Notes: generated by a model not told the origin, from the letters alone. DNA of 64,000 nucleotides from Dehalococcoidia bacterium (GCA_022824925.1 JAJDYW010000043.1:62001-126000); one strand, 5' to 3'; shown: positions 21,915 through 30,468, counted from the first letter of the stretch. Made by a program: numbers and translations.

Positions 21915-24293
21915 TCAGTCCTCCGTCGCGCGCTCCGTCTCGTAGTCACCCTCCGGAGGAGGCTCCGGTGCTGCCTCGGCCTCGCCTTCGGCCGCGGTCT
22001 CCCCGTCCGCCTCCTCCTCGTCGCGGCGCGCCGTGCGCCGCCCGAAGATGCGCGCCGCGAGCGCGTTTCGGAGTGCCCGGTAGGCCTCCCCGGTCTGGTC
22101 CGGATCGCTCCGGTCGAGGTCGGGCGGGCCGTAGCGCGCCTCCTCGAAGGCCGTGCTGAGCGTGGCCGCTTCGGCCGGGCGCTCGAGGGCCGCGCCCAGG
22201 CGGTCCCCCCACTGCCGCACCGTCTCCGCCTCCGACGCCCGCAGCCCCGCCCAGCTCGCCAGCCGCTCGATGCCGCCCCACTGGCGCGGCATCCCGCTCA
22301 GGCCCCGCAGCCCCCAGACCCAGTAGAGGCGGCTCCCCAGCAGCATCAGGACGACCACCGCCGCCACGCCTCCCACGCTGTAGATCAGCACCCAGGGCGG
22401 CTCGCTCTGACGCTCCAGCTCGATCGGCGCGAGCAGGTCCTCCAGCGCCGCTGCGCTGTCCGCCAGGGGCTCCAGCGGGAGCACGTCGAGGGGAATCTCG
22501 GGCATCTCCGAGTTGTCCGCCGCCGCCACGAAGCCCCCCAGCCCCGGACCCAGCAGCGCCAGCTCCTCCGACGGGTTGAAGTCCACCCACCCGTACGTGG
22601 GGAAGTACACCTCCACCCACGAGTAGGCGTCGTTCTTGCGCACCGCGAAGGCCCCCGCCTCGAAGTCGTCCGCGTCCAGCACGTACCCCACCGCCACCCG
22701 CGCGGGCACCCCCTGCGTGCGCAGCATCACCGTCATCGCCGTCGAGAAGTAGTCGAAGTAGCCCCGCTGCAGGTCGAACAGCAGGTAGTCGACCACGTCG
22801 CGGCGGGCCGGCGCGCTGCGCACGCCCATGTCCGTCTCGAACTCGCGGATGTACGCCTCCACCGCCCTCGCCAGGTCGAACGGGTTCGTCACCCCCTCGG
22901 TCACTTCCGCCGTCAGGTCGTACACGCGCTGGGGAAGGTCCTCGGGAAGCTGCAGGTAGCGCTCGCGCACCCACGCCGGGTAGTTCGCCGAGTCCGCCCG
23001 CAGCTGCTCCGCCGTGGCGATGCTGATCGAGCCCGCCACGCGGTAGCGGTCCCCTTCCTGGAGGTCCTCCCGGCTGCGGATGCGTTCGATGTCCCCGGGG
23101 AACTCCTCCGGCAGGTCCGCGACCGTGTCGATGTTCGCCCCCAGCGGCGGCCCCACCGAGAAGAGCGTGTCCTCGTCGTCCACCACCTGGATGTCGAGCG
23201 TGGTGACGATGCGCTCGCGGTAGGCGCGCCCCTGCAGGTCGGCCGAGGTGGGATCGCCCGCGTTCACCTCCTCCTCCTGGCGGTCGGAGGAACGCCAGCC
23301 GGTGCCCGTGTACTCGTCGTAGCTCGTGCCCCGCACCAGCCCCAGCGTCTCGCCCCGCACCTCGAAGAGCACCGCCGACCCGAGGTTCACGTCCCCCCGG
23401 ATGGGCAGGTTCCGTCCGAACTTGTGGAAGTTGCCCCCGCCCCCGGCGAGGTCGTGGAAGAGGCGCGTGAGCGGTTCGAACGCCTCTTCCACCGGGTCCG
23501 TCACCGTGTCGATGGCGCTGTCGATCGCGTCCGCCTGCTTGCCCAGCGGCACCTGCCAGGCGATCACCACCATCACGACCGTGAGCGCCACCGTGAGCTG
23601 CGCCGCCTGCAGGCTGATCCACTCCGGGTACTCGACCTGCGTGGTGTCCCAGCGCGAGAACGCCCGCTGCAGGTGCAGCCGCGAGATCAGCAGCAACGCC
23701 CCGATGGAGAACATCAGGAAGGCCCCGCTCGGCTGCCCGCTGGTCGTCGAGATGATGACGAGCAGCCCCGCGCAGGCGGGCACGACCGCGATCCAGGCGT
23801 TCCGCCAGCGGAACACGGCCCAGGCCGCCAGGTACGAGAAGAACACCCCCAGCGCGTGCACCAGCAGCACGAACGGCAGGTTGTCGTTGCTCACGTCGTC
23901 CTCGCGCACCACCCGCACCCACTCGTTCATGCGCGACACCACGTCCTCGACGCGCGCGATGATCGAGTCCGCCTCGCTGAACGGTGTCGCCGTCAGCGTC
24001 AGCAGCATCAGGCCCAGCAACAGCGCCGTCGGGTGCACGATGAAGGGGCTCACGCGCGCCCGCGCCGCCAGCAGGCCCACCGCCAGCCCCCCGATCACCG
24101 CGGGCGCCAGCGAGGGGAAGTCGCGCACCCACTCCGCCTGCTGGATCGCGATCGCGATCGAGAGGTAGACGACGAGCGCCGGCGCGAAGGTGAGCCAGTC
24201 CTCCCAGCTCATCAGCAGCCGGGGCGTCTCGATGAAGAGGCGGCGCAGCCGCCCGCTCACCGTCGCCGCGCGCACGGCCTCTAGGTTTGCCAT
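21915..24293 (-). CDS. TgpA-like membrane protein with a transglutaminase-like domain lacking the catalytic triad
   Basis: The 792-residue protein has about six N-terminal membrane helices (residues ~30-270), a periplasmic transglutaminase-like domain (~430-590), one more membrane helix (~640-665) and a charged acidic C-terminal tail. The core reads RGYFDYFSTAMTVMLRTQG, where active members have R-G-x-C-x-Y-F; residue 513 is Phe. The usual H-A-W-V-E-V-Y is DAYSWVEVY (Tyr 557) and the F-D-P is FNP (Asn 573). All three triad positions are therefore changed, and it is probably a non-enzymatic domain. It overlaps the DUF58 gene by 13 bases in the MoxR-DUF58-TgpA order. Confidence 0.88.
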   Translation of the reverse strand: MANLEAVRAATVSGRLRRLFIETPRLLMSWEDWLTFAPALVVYLSIAIAIQQAEWVRDFPSLAPAVIGGLAVGLLAARARVSPFIVHPTALLLGLMLLTLTATPFSEADSIIARVEDVVSRMNEWVRVVREDDVSNDNLPFVLLVHALGVFFSYLAAWAVFRWRNAWIAVVPACAGLLVIISTTSGQPSGAFLMFSIGALLLISRLHLQRAFSRWDTTQVEYPEWISLQAAQLTVALTVVMVVIAWQVPLGKQADAIDSAIDTVTDPVEEAFEPLTRLFHDLAGGGGNFHKFGRNLPIRGDVNLGSAVLFEVRGETLGLVRGTSYDEYTGTGWRSSDRQEEEVNAGDPTSADLQGRAYRERIVTTLDIQVVDDEDTLFSVGPPLGANIDTVADLPEEFPGDIERIRSREDLQEGDRYRVAGSISIATAEQLRADSANYPAWVRERYLQLPEDLPQRVYDLTAEVTEGVTNPFDLARAVEAYIREFETDMGVRSAPARRDVVDYLLFDLQRGYFDYFSTAMTVMLRTQGVPARVAVGYVLDADDFEAGAFAVRKNDAYSWVEVYFPTYGWVDFNPSEELALLGPGLGGFVAAADNSEMPEIPLDVLPLEPLADSAAALEDLLAPIELERQSEPPWVLIYSVGGVAAVVVLMLLGSRLYWVWGLRGLSGMPRQWGGIERLASWAGLRASEAETVRQWGDRLGAALERPAEAATLSTAFEEARYGPPDLDRSDPDQTGEAYRALRNALAARIFGRRTARRDEEEADGETAAEGEAEAAPEPPPEGDYETERATED

Positions 24294-25534
24294 GCTTCCG
24301 CCCCCACGGCCGTGCTGCTCAGGGCGAACGACAGGTCATCGCCCTGGGCGACCACGTAGGTCAGGATGTCGCTCGCCGTCAGCTCCCCGTACAGCACCAG
24401 CGGCGAACCCTCGCCCCCGAACGTGCTCGGGTCGATCAGCACCACCGCCGCCCGCACCCCCCGCTGCACCAGCGCCTGCACCGGCGAGAGCCAGCTGCTG
24501 TCCGTCGAGGCGGTCACCAGCACGAGCGTCGTGTGGCGGCCGAAGCGGCGCTGCTCCTCCAGCAGCAGGTTCCCCAGCGGCGCCTCGCCCGAGGCCTTCG
24601 CCACCGCCAGCGATTCGAGGATGCGCATGAGCTGCTGCTGCCCCCGCTCCGCCTCCACCACCACGTACTCCTCCCCGAAGGCGATCAACCCCACCGAGCG
24701 GTTCGAGGCGATGTAGCGCTGGGCCACGCTCGCCGCCACCGTCACGATGTACTCCTCCGTGCTCTCATCCCCCTCCCCTGCCTGGATGCTCCCTTCGAGG
24801 TCCGCGATCACCCAGATGTCGCTCGTGGGATCCAGCTCGAACGTCTTCACCATCAGCTCGCCCGTGTGCGCCGTCGAGCGCCAGTGGATACGGCTCAGCG
24901 GATCGCCCGGCACCCAGTCGCGGATGCCGCTGGCGTTCGGGGTGATGTAGTGCGTGCGCCGCCGGAAGCGCCCCTCGCCGGGGAGACTCGCCGGGGGCGT
25001 CTGGAAGCGGGGCAGGTCCACCACCCGCGGGTAGACCAGGATCTGCTGGCGAACGCCGTAGCTGCGCTCGGTGTAGTAGATGCCGAAGGGGTCGCCCCCG
25101 CGTACCCGCAGCGGGCCCCAGTCGTAGAGTCCCCGGCGCTGGAGTTGCGTCTGCACCACCCAGCTCCGCAGCCCCCGCCCGGGGATGACCACCGCCCGCC
25201 GCGAGCTGTGGCCGGGCAGGTCGCTCGGATCCTCCAGCTCCACCCAGAGCTTGGGGAGGAGACTGCGGTTGGCCACCTCGATCAGCTCCTCCGCCTCCTG
25301 CCCCACCTGCCCCCGCAGCGTGCGCCGCTCGATCGTCACGTCCAGCGCGCGCGTGTTCAGCCAGGCGAGCGCGATCGCGAAGGGAATGCCCATCGCGATG
25401 AGGTACGCGATCCGGTAGAGCAGCCAGAAGCCCGTCCCCGTGGCCACCACCACCATCGCCACCAGCACCGCCAGCAGCACGGTGAGCGTGCGCCGCTGCG
25501 GCGCGAAGGGCCACCCCAGCACCCGCCGGACCAT
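24281..25534 (-). CDS. DUF58 domain protein
   Basis: The 417-residue protein has two N-terminal membrane segments (about 17-60), a strand-rich middle (RRGLYDWGPLRVRGGDPFGI, the DUF58 hallmark R-G-x-Y-x-x-G-P-x-x-x-x-x-D-P-F-G) and a vWA-like C-terminal domain with the DUF58 motif DWVPGDPLSRIHWRSTAHTG. Such proteins act with MoxR ATPases. It lies 9 bases after moxR and overlaps the transglutaminase-like gene. Confidence 0.92.
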   Translation of the reverse strand: MVRRVLGWPFAPQRRTLTVLLAVLVAMVVVATGTGFWLLYRIAYLIAMGIPFAIALAWLNTRALDVTIERRTLRGQVGQEAEELIEVANRSLLPKLWVELEDPSDLPGHSSRRAVVIPGRGLRSWVVQTQLQRRGLYDWGPLRVRGGDPFGIYYTERSYGVRQQILVYPRVVDLPRFQTPPASLPGEGRFRRRTHYITPNASGIRDWVPGDPLSRIHWRSTAHTGELMVKTFELDPTSDIWVIADLEGSIQAGEGDESTEEYIVTVAASVAQRYIASNRSVGLIAFGEEYVVVEAERGQQQLMRILESLAVAKASGEAPLGNLLLEEQRRFGRHTTLVLVTASTDSSWLSPVQALVQRGVRAAVVLIDPSTFGGEGSPLVLYGELTASDILTYVVAQGDDLSFALSSTAVGAEAWQT

Positions 25535-25543
25535 CGCCGGCCC

Positions 25544-26494
25544 CTAGGCGCGAGCGCGCGCGCCCGGAACGGGCACGCGCCCGAGGCAGTCCGCCACCAC
25601 GTCCGCCGCCGTCGCGCCCTTCACGCGCGCGCCGGGGCTCACGATCACGCGGTGCCCGAGCGTCACGAACGCAAGCTCCTTCACGTCGTCCGGGACCACG
25701 TAGTCGCGGCCCTCCAGCAGCGCCCGCGCCTGCGAGGTGCGGAACAGCGCGATCGAGCCTCGCGGGCTGGCCCCCAGGTACACGTTCTCGTGCGTCCGCG
25801 TCGCTCCCGCCAGCCCCACGATGTACTGCTTGATCAGCGGGTCGATGTAGACCTCCCGCACCGCCTGCTGCAGCTGCCGGATCTCGTTCGCGTCGGTCAC
25901 CGGCTCGAGGGCGTCGATGGGATGGGCGACCTGCTGCTCGTCGAGCACCGTCACCTCGTCCTCCGCGCTGGGGTAGCCCAGGTTCACGCGGATGAGGAAG
26001 CGGTCGAGCTGCGCCTCCGGCAGCGGGAACGTGCCCTCGTACTCGATGGGGTTCTGCGTGGCCATCACCATGAACGGCGAGGGCATCCTGTGGGTGACGC
26101 CGTCCACCGACATCTGCCGCTCCTCCATCGCCTCCAGCAACGAGGACTGCGTCTTCGGTGTCGCCCGGTTGATCTCGTCGGCCAGCACGATCTGGGCCAT
26201 GATCGGCCCCGCGCGGAACTCGAAGTCTCCCGTCTTCTGGTTGTAGATCGAGACGCCCGTCACGTCGCTCGGGAGCAGGTCGGGCGTGAACTGGATGCGC
26301 TTGAAGCTGCACCCCGTGGAGAGCGCCAGCGCGCGCGCGAGCATCGTCTTGCCCACGCCGGGTACGTCCTCCACCAGCATGTGGCCACCACAGAGGAGGG
26401 CCGTGATCGCAAGCCGCAGCTCCCGGTCCTTCCCGATGATGACCTTCTCGACGTTCTCGATGATTCGTTGGGAAACGAGCTTCGGCTCTTCCAA
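25544..26494 (-). CDS. MoxR family AAA+ ATPase
   Basis: The 316-residue ATPase has Walker A (EDVPGVGKT), Walker B (IVLADEINR), sensor 1 ([20 protein letters not shown]) and the arginine finger region (LDRFLIRV), followed by the lid domain with [19 protein letters not shown]. MoxR proteins are chaperone-like, often acting on vWA-domain partners such as DUF58. It starts at TTG 26494 behind GGAG. It is the first gene of a three-gene operon. Confidence 0.94.
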   Translation of the reverse strand: MEEPKLVSQRIIENVEKVIIGKDRELRLAITALLCGGHMLVEDVPGVGKTMLARALALSTGCSFKRIQFTPDLLPSDVTGVSIYNQKTGDFEFRAGPIMAQIVLADEINRATPKTQSSLLEAMEERQMSVDGVTHRMPSPFMVMATQNPIEYEGTFPLPEAQLDRFLIRVNLGYPSAEDEVTVLDEQQVAHPIDALEPVTDANEIRQLQQAVREVYIDPLIKQYIVGLAGATRTHENVYLGASPRGSIALFRTSQARALLEGRDYVVPDDVKELAFVTLGHRVIVSPGARVKGATAADVVADCLGRVPVPGARARA

Positions 26495-26583
26495 GGCAAT
26501 GCTCCGTGCCGGGTCGGGCGAGGAAGGGGGAGTATACCAACGTGGCCCTCGCCTCCGCCCGGCGAGCCGCTAGACTGCGGCCC

Positions 26584-27744
26584 ATGTCCGATCCCGACTG
26601 GGTGGCCCTGGCCGCTGCGCTGGCCGAACGCTTCGCCGAGCGCGCCCCCCGCCACGACCGCGAGGGCTCCTTCCCCCACGAGAACTTCGCCGACCTGCGC
26701 GAGGCCGGCTTCCTCGCCCTCACCGTCCCCGCCGACCGCGGCGGCCACGGCCTGCCCCTCACCCGGTTCGTGCGCGTCCAGGAGACGCTAGCCGCAGGCG
26801 ACGGCTCCACCGCCCTCGCCCTCAACATGCACCTCATCCGCTTCGGCGCCGAGCGCGAGTCGCCCACCTACCCGCCCGGGTGGTTCGATGAGCTCTGCCG
26901 GGGCGCCGTCGAGGAGGGCCGCCTCGTGAACACCGCCGCCACCGAGGAGGGGCTCGGCAGCCCCGCCGGTGGCGGCATCCCCGAGACCACCGCCATCCCC
27001 GTCGAGGGCGGCTGGCTGCTTGAGGGCCGCAAGACCTTCGTCACCCTCGCCCCCGAGCTCTGGTACATGCCCGTCCTCGCCCGCCTCGACCCGCCCGGCG
27101 GGGGCGCCCCCGACGTCGCCGACTTCATGGTCCTGCGCGACGATCCCGGCGCCCGTATCGACGAGACCTGGGACGCCCTCGGCATGCGCGCTACCGGCAG
27201 CCACGACCTGGTCCTCGAAGGCGTGCGCCTCCCCGAGAGCCGCTTCCTCGGCTACCGCAACAAGGGGAAGCCGAGCCCCCGCGGCCGCGCCGGCGGCGTC
27301 TGGTTCGCCCTCGGCGTGGCCGCCACCACCACGGGGGTCGCCGCCGCCGCCCGCGACTACGCCGTCGCCTTCGCCCGCGAACGCACGCCCACCGGCCTCC
27401 GCAGCATCGCCGAGCTTCCCGGCGTGCGCCGCCGCGTCGCCCGCATCGACCTGCTCCTGCAGCGCAACCGCGCCCTCATCGCCGATGCCGCTTCCGCCTG
27501 GGAGTCGGGCGACGACGCCGGCGGCATGCCCGCCGCCGCCCGCGTCGCCGTCGCCAAGGTCGACGCCCTCAACAACGCCATCGAGGCCGTCGACGAGGCC
27601 ATGCGCGTCGTCGGCGGGGTGGGCCTCCAGAAGCGCCGCCCCATCGAACGCTACTACCGCGATGTGCGCGCCGGCCTCCACAACCCCCCGCTCGAAGACC
27701 GCGCCATCGAGCAGCTTGCCCGCCGCGCCCTCGACGAGGAGTGA
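26584..27744 (+). CDS. Acyl-CoA dehydrogenase family flavoprotein
   Basis: The 386-residue protein has the three-part acyl-CoA dehydrogenase layout: an N-terminal helical domain (ENFADLREAGFLALTVPADR), a middle beta-domain (GGWLLEGRKTFVTLAP, ALGMRATGSHDLVLEGVRLPE) and a C-terminal helical domain ending with MRVVGGVGLQKRRPIERYYR. The usual catalytic Glu near the C-terminus is not obvious, which is common in the SfnB/DszC-like flavin monooxygenase branch, so dehydrogenase versus monooxygenase is open. It is divergent from moxR. ATG 26584 was chosen; a longer frame enters the intergenic spacer. Confidence 0.82.
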   Translation: MSDPDWVALAAALAERFAERAPRHDREGSFPHENFADLREAGFLALTVPADRGGHGLPLTRFVRVQETLAAGDGSTALALNMHLIRFGAERESPTYPPGWFDELCRGAVEEGRLVNTAATEEGLGSPAGGGIPETTAIPVEGGWLLEGRKTFVTLAPELWYMPVLARLDPPGGGAPDVADFMVLRDDPGARIDETWDALGMRATGSHDLVLEGVRLPESRFLGYRNKGKPSPRGRAGGVWFALGVAATTTGVAAAARDYAVAFARERTPTGLRSIAELPGVRRRVARIDLLLQRNRALIADAASAWESGDDAGGMPAAARVAVAKVDALNNAIEAVDEAMRVVGGVGLQKRRPIERYYRDVRAGLHNPPLEDRAIEQLARRALDEE

Positions 27745-27775
27745 TCGGTGATCGGTGGTCGGTGGCAGGTGCCGC
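27742..27775. repeat. Half element of the GGTCGGTGG family
   Basis: Starting at the acyl-CoA dehydrogenase stop, TGATCGGTGATCGGTGGTCG is a G/T-rich arm like those at 868-940 and 16500-16600, here without a clear complementary arm before the next stem-loop array. Confidence 0.4.
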
Positions 27776-27788
27776 CGCCTCCCCGCTC

Positions 27789-27876
27789 TCCCCTCCGCCG
27801 CCCGCCAGGGCGGCGCTCTCCTCATCCTCAGCCGGGCGTAGCGAAGCGCAGCTCGGCGCTCTCCTCGCTACCCCAT
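27789..27876 (-). repeat. GAGGAGAGC stem-loop array at the 3' end of the metallopeptidase gene
   Basis: On the minus strand, GAGGAGAGCGCC units with GC-rich palindromes begin at the stop codon of the gene ending at 27868 and repeat two to three times (a degenerate GGGGAGAGCGGGG closes it). It is the same family as the arrays at 271-381 and 2407-2526; in two of the three cases the array begins exactly at a stop codon. Confidence 0.6.
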
Positions 27877-28239
27877 TCCCAGCTCGTGCAGGCGGTCGTC
27901 GTCGATCCCGAAGTAGTGTCCGATCTCGTGCAGGACCGTCGTCCGCACCTGCTCCCGCACCTCGTCGTCCGTCCGGCAGATGGACTCGATCGGCCCTTGG
28001 TAGATGCTGATCGTGTCGGGCAGGACGAGGTTGTAGCCCTCGTGGCCCCGGTCCGGCAGGGGGACGCCATGGTAGAGCCCCAGCAGCGTGCTTCCCGGTC
28101 CGATCCCCGCCCGCCGCCGGTCTTCCGCCGTCGGCCGCCACTCGATCACGATCTCGACGTTCTGAATGCGCGCCATCAGCTCCCTCGGCAGGGACTCCAG
28201 CGCCTCGCGCACCAGTTCGCGGAAGTGCTCGCGCTCCAT
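27868..28239 (-). CDS. Metallopeptidase family protein (minimal zincin)
   Basis: The 123-residue protein ends with TTVLHEIGHYFGIDDDRLHE, an H-E-x-x-H-x-x-G-x-D zinc motif of the small 'metallopeptidase family' (DUF1025/MMP-like). The N-terminal half (VIEWRPTAEDRRRAGIGPGS, TLLGLYHGVPL) is typical of the family. Members are cytosolic minimal zincins without a known physiological substrate. It is monocistronic, ending at a stem-loop array. Confidence 0.85.
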   Translation of the reverse strand: MEREHFRELVREALESLPRELMARIQNVEIVIEWRPTAEDRRRAGIGPGSTLLGLYHGVPLPDRGHEGYNLVLPDTISIYQGPIESICRTDDEVREQVRTTVLHEIGHYFGIDDDRLHELGMG

Positions 28240-28360
28240 GCCCGCGAGTCTACGGACTCGGGGCCGCGCCGATGGCCGGCCCCCCCACGGCACCGCCGCG
28301 CCCTTTCCCCATGCCGCAATCGGTTGTACCGTTGCTCTCAAGCAGTGCCTGCGTGCCGCC

Positions 28361-28469
28361 CTTATCCAGACGGGTGGAGGGAACCGGCCCCGTGAAGCCC
28401 GGGCAACCTGTCTCCCCGGAGACAAGGTGCCAAAGCCGGAATTCCCCCCGAGGGGGAGAACGATGAGAG
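28361..28469 (+). promoter_or_regulatory. SAM-I (S-box) riboswitch before thrC
   Basis: The S-box core appears in order: CTTATCCAGA, GGTGGAGGGAACCGGCCC, GTGAAGCCCGGGCAACC, AGGTGCCAAAGCC, and the closing GATGAGAG that pairs with CTTATC. SAM-I riboswitches repress sulphur and methionine genes when S-adenosylmethionine is abundant. It lies 175 bases before a threonine-synthase-type gene, which marks that operon as methionine-controlled. Confidence 0.93.
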
Positions 28470-28510
28470 CGTCAGTGCTCAAGGACCCGGCCCGCGCACG
28501 AGGAGAGAAG

Positions 28511-28555
28511 ATGTCAGCACCTCTGGGCCGAATGTTCATGTCCCTGGTCCCCTAG
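28511..28555 (+). CDS. Possible 14-residue leader peptide between SAM riboswitch and thrC
   Basis: Behind a good AGGAGAG site there is an ATG frame MSAPLGRMFMSLVP ending in TAG. Three of 14 residues are Met. Its stop codon lies in the middle of a perfect 16-bp palindrome (GGTCCCCTAGGGGACC, 28546-28561). A leader peptide that couples translation to that hairpin would add a second, Met-tRNA-sensitive control below the riboswitch, but chance cannot be excluded. Confidence 0.35.
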   Translation: MSAPLGRMFMSLVP

Positions 28556-28561
28556 GGGACC
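28546..28561. promoter_or_regulatory. Perfect 16-bp palindrome in the thrC leader
   Basis: GGTCCCCTAGGGGACC is a perfect inverted repeat with no loop. It has no U-run after it, so it is not a standard intrinsic terminator. It lies ~80 bases after the riboswitch and ~85 bases before thrC and may be part of the expression platform. Confidence 0.4.
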
Positions 28562-28644
28562 ACCCTCGCGATCCCTCCGCCTCGCACCGGCGAGCGCCCG
28601 CCCGGGCGCCCGCCCACGCGACACCCACAGCACGAGAGAAAGGC

Positions 28645-29886
28645 ATGACGTACGCACAAAACCTGCGCTGCCGCGAGTGCAGCCGCGATTACCCCCTCGC
28701 AGCCCTCCACGTCTGCGAGTTCTGTTTCGGACCGCTCGAGGTCGCCTACGACGACGACGGCATCAGGGCCGCCGTCTCGCGCGAGGCCATCGCCTCCCGC
28801 CCGGCCAACCTCTGGCGCTACCGCGAGTTCCTCCCCTGCGATGCGGACTCCGCCATCAACATCGGGGCGGGCTTCACCCCCCTCATCCACGCGAAGAACC
28901 TCGGCAAGGCGCTGGGGCTCCCCAACCTCTACATCAAGAACGACACCGCCAACCCGACCTGGTCCTTCAAGGACCGCGTCGTCGCGGTGGCCAGCTCCCG
29001 CGCCCGCGAGCTCGGCTACGAGAAGCTCGCCTGCGCCAGCACCGGCAACCTCGCCAACAGCGTCAGCGCCCACGCCGCCGCTGCCGGCATGGAGGCCGTC
29101 GTCGTCATCCCCAACGACCTCGAGGCGGGCAAGGTGCTCGGATCGAGCATCTACAGCCCCACCCTCGTGAAGGTCGCCGGCAACTACGACGCCGTGAACC
29201 GCCTCTGCGCCGAGCTCGCCGGCTCCCGCAACTGGGCCTTCGTCAACGTCAACGTGCGCCCCTACTACGCCGAGGGCTCCAAGACCCTCGGCTTCGAGGT
29301 CGCCGAGCAGCTCGGCTGGCGCGCCCCCGACCACTGCGTCGTGCCCATCGCCAGCGGCTCCCTCTTCGTGAAGATCCGCAAGGGCCTCAACGAGTTCGCG
29401 AAGGCCGGACTCATCGACACACCCCACACGCGCATGAGCGGCGCCCAGGCGACCGGCTGCTCGCCCGTCGCCACGGCCTGGGCGGAAGGGAACATGAACT
29501 TCCGCCCCCAGCGGCCCGACACCATCGCCAAGTCCCTCGCCATCGGCAACCCCGCCGACGGCTACTACAGCCTCGTCCAGCTGAAGGACACGAACGGCGC
29601 CTGCGCCTCCGTCAGCGACGACGAGATCGTGGCCGGCATGAAGCTGCTCGCCGAAACCGAGGGCATCTTCGCCGAGACCGCCGGGGGCGTGACCATCGCC
29701 AGCGTCAAGCAGCTCGCCGCCAGCGGTAGAATCGACCCCGACGAGCTGGTGGTGGCCTTCGTCACGGGCGCGGGCTTCAAGACCGCCGAGGCCGTGGTCG
29801 ATCACCTCGGCCCCGCCCTCGAAATCGACGCGACCGTGGAGAGCTTCGAAGCTGCCTACGGCGAGCGCGAGGGGGTTCCTGCCTGA
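28645..29886 (+). CDS. thrC: Threonine synthase-type PLP enzyme with N-terminal zinc ribbon
   Basis: The 413-residue fold-type II PLP enzyme has an N-terminal C-x2-C ... C-x2-C ribbon (LRCRECSRDYPLAALHVCEF), the PLP-lysine motif NPTWSFKDRVV, the CASTGNLANSVSAHAAAAG phosphate loop, and C-terminal segments (FAETAGGVTIASVKQL, AFVTGAGFK) as in threonine synthase, which makes threonine from O-phosphohomoserine. The SAM riboswitch upstream and the NIL and MoaD-like genes downstream are unusual for threonine synthesis and point to sulphur or methionine metabolism; a role in making homocysteine from O-phosphohomoserine is a hypothesis. ATG follows GAGAAAGG. Confidence 0.85.
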   Translation: MTYAQNLRCRECSRDYPLAALHVCEFCFGPLEVAYDDDGIRAAVSREAIASRPANLWRYREFLPCDADSAINIGAGFTPLIHAKNLGKALGLPNLYIKNDTANPTWSFKDRVVAVASSRARELGYEKLACASTGNLANSVSAHAAAAGMEAVVVIPNDLEAGKVLGSSIYSPTLVKVAGNYDAVNRLCAELAGSRNWAFVNVNVRPYYAEGSKTLGFEVAEQLGWRAPDHCVVPIASGSLFVKIRKGLNEFAKAGLIDTPHTRMSGAQATGCSPVATAWAEGNMNFRPQRPDTIAKSLAIGNPADGYYSLVQLKDTNGACASVSDDEIVAGMKLLAETEGIFAETAGGVTIASVKQLAASGRIDPDELVVAFVTGAGFKTAEAVVDHLGPALEIDATVESFEAAYGEREGVPA

Positions 29887-30128
29887 TGGCTGTCCAGCGA
29901 TTGCGCTTCACCTTCCCCACCGACCTCATCAAGGAGCCCGTGATCTACCTCATCGGGCAGCAATTCGAGGTCATCACCAACATCCGCATGGCCGATGTCG
30001 ACGAGAGCACCGGCTGGGTCATCCTCGAGCTCGAAGGCGATGCCGACGAGATCGCCCGCAGCGTCGCCTGGGCCGAGAGCCGGGGCGTGCGCGTCGACCC
30101 CATCACCGGCGACGTCATCGAAGGCTAG
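29886..30128 (+). CDS. NIL domain protein
   Basis: The 80-residue protein is a lone NIL domain (RLRFTFPTDLIKEPVIYLIG, FEVITNIRMADVDESTGWVI), a ferredoxin-like fold otherwise fused to MetN methionine transporters and to HcyS-like or Fe-S proteins in homocysteine synthesis. It overlaps the thrC stop by one base and so is translationally coupled to it. Its link to methionine fits the SAM riboswitch. Confidence 0.88.
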   Translation: MAVQRLRFTFPTDLIKEPVIYLIGQQFEVITNIRMADVDESTGWVILELEGDADEIARSVAWAESRGVRVDPITGDVIEG

Positions 30129-30159
30129 CCACCACCACGACACGAACGGAGACCACCAC

Positions 30160-30441
30160 TTGGCAGCAACAGTCCTCATCCCCCAGCCCCTCCGCCCCCT
30201 CACCGGGGACCAGCCCACCGTCGACGGCGTCACCGGCTCGCTCATCGCCTGCATCGAGGACCTCGAGGCGCGCTTCCCGGGCGTGCGCGAGCGCATGCTC
30301 GACGAGGAGGGTGAGCTGCGCCGCTTCGTGAACGTCTACATCAACGGGGAGGACGTCCGCTTCGAGGATGGCCTCGCCACCCTCATCAACGACGGCGACG
30401 AGGTCAGCATCGTCCCCGCCGTCGCCGGCGGCGCCCACTAG
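30160..30441 (+). CDS. MoaD/ThiS-like sulphur-carrier protein
   Basis: The 93-residue protein starts at TTG 30160 with GGAG 8 bases upstream. It has the beta-grasp pattern of MoaD/ThiS (VNVYINGEDVRFEDGLATLI, NDGDEVSIVPAVAGG). The C-terminus ends GGAH rather than a bare GG. Carriers with residues after the GG must be trimmed by a JAMM/Mec+-type protease before thiocarboxylation, as in the thiocarboxylate-dependent cysteine and methionine pathways. As third gene of the SAM-riboswitch operon it is the likely sulphur donor. Confidence 0.87.
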   Translation: MAATVLIPQPLRPLTGDQPTVDGVTGSLIACIEDLEARFPGVRERMLDEEGELRRFVNVYINGEDVRFEDGLATLINDGDEVSIVPAVAGGAH

Positions 30442-30468
30442 CGGACCCCGGACCTGCGCTGAACGCAC

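Noticed and set aside
28546..28561. Palindrome as the intrinsic terminator of the SAM riboswitch
   Set aside because: There is no T-run after it; it is kept only as a possible regulatory hairpin.
28552..29805. Long minus-strand frame opposite thrC
   Set aside because: It is an artefact of high GC; the plus strand encodes all threonine-synthase motifs and the riboswitch points the same way.
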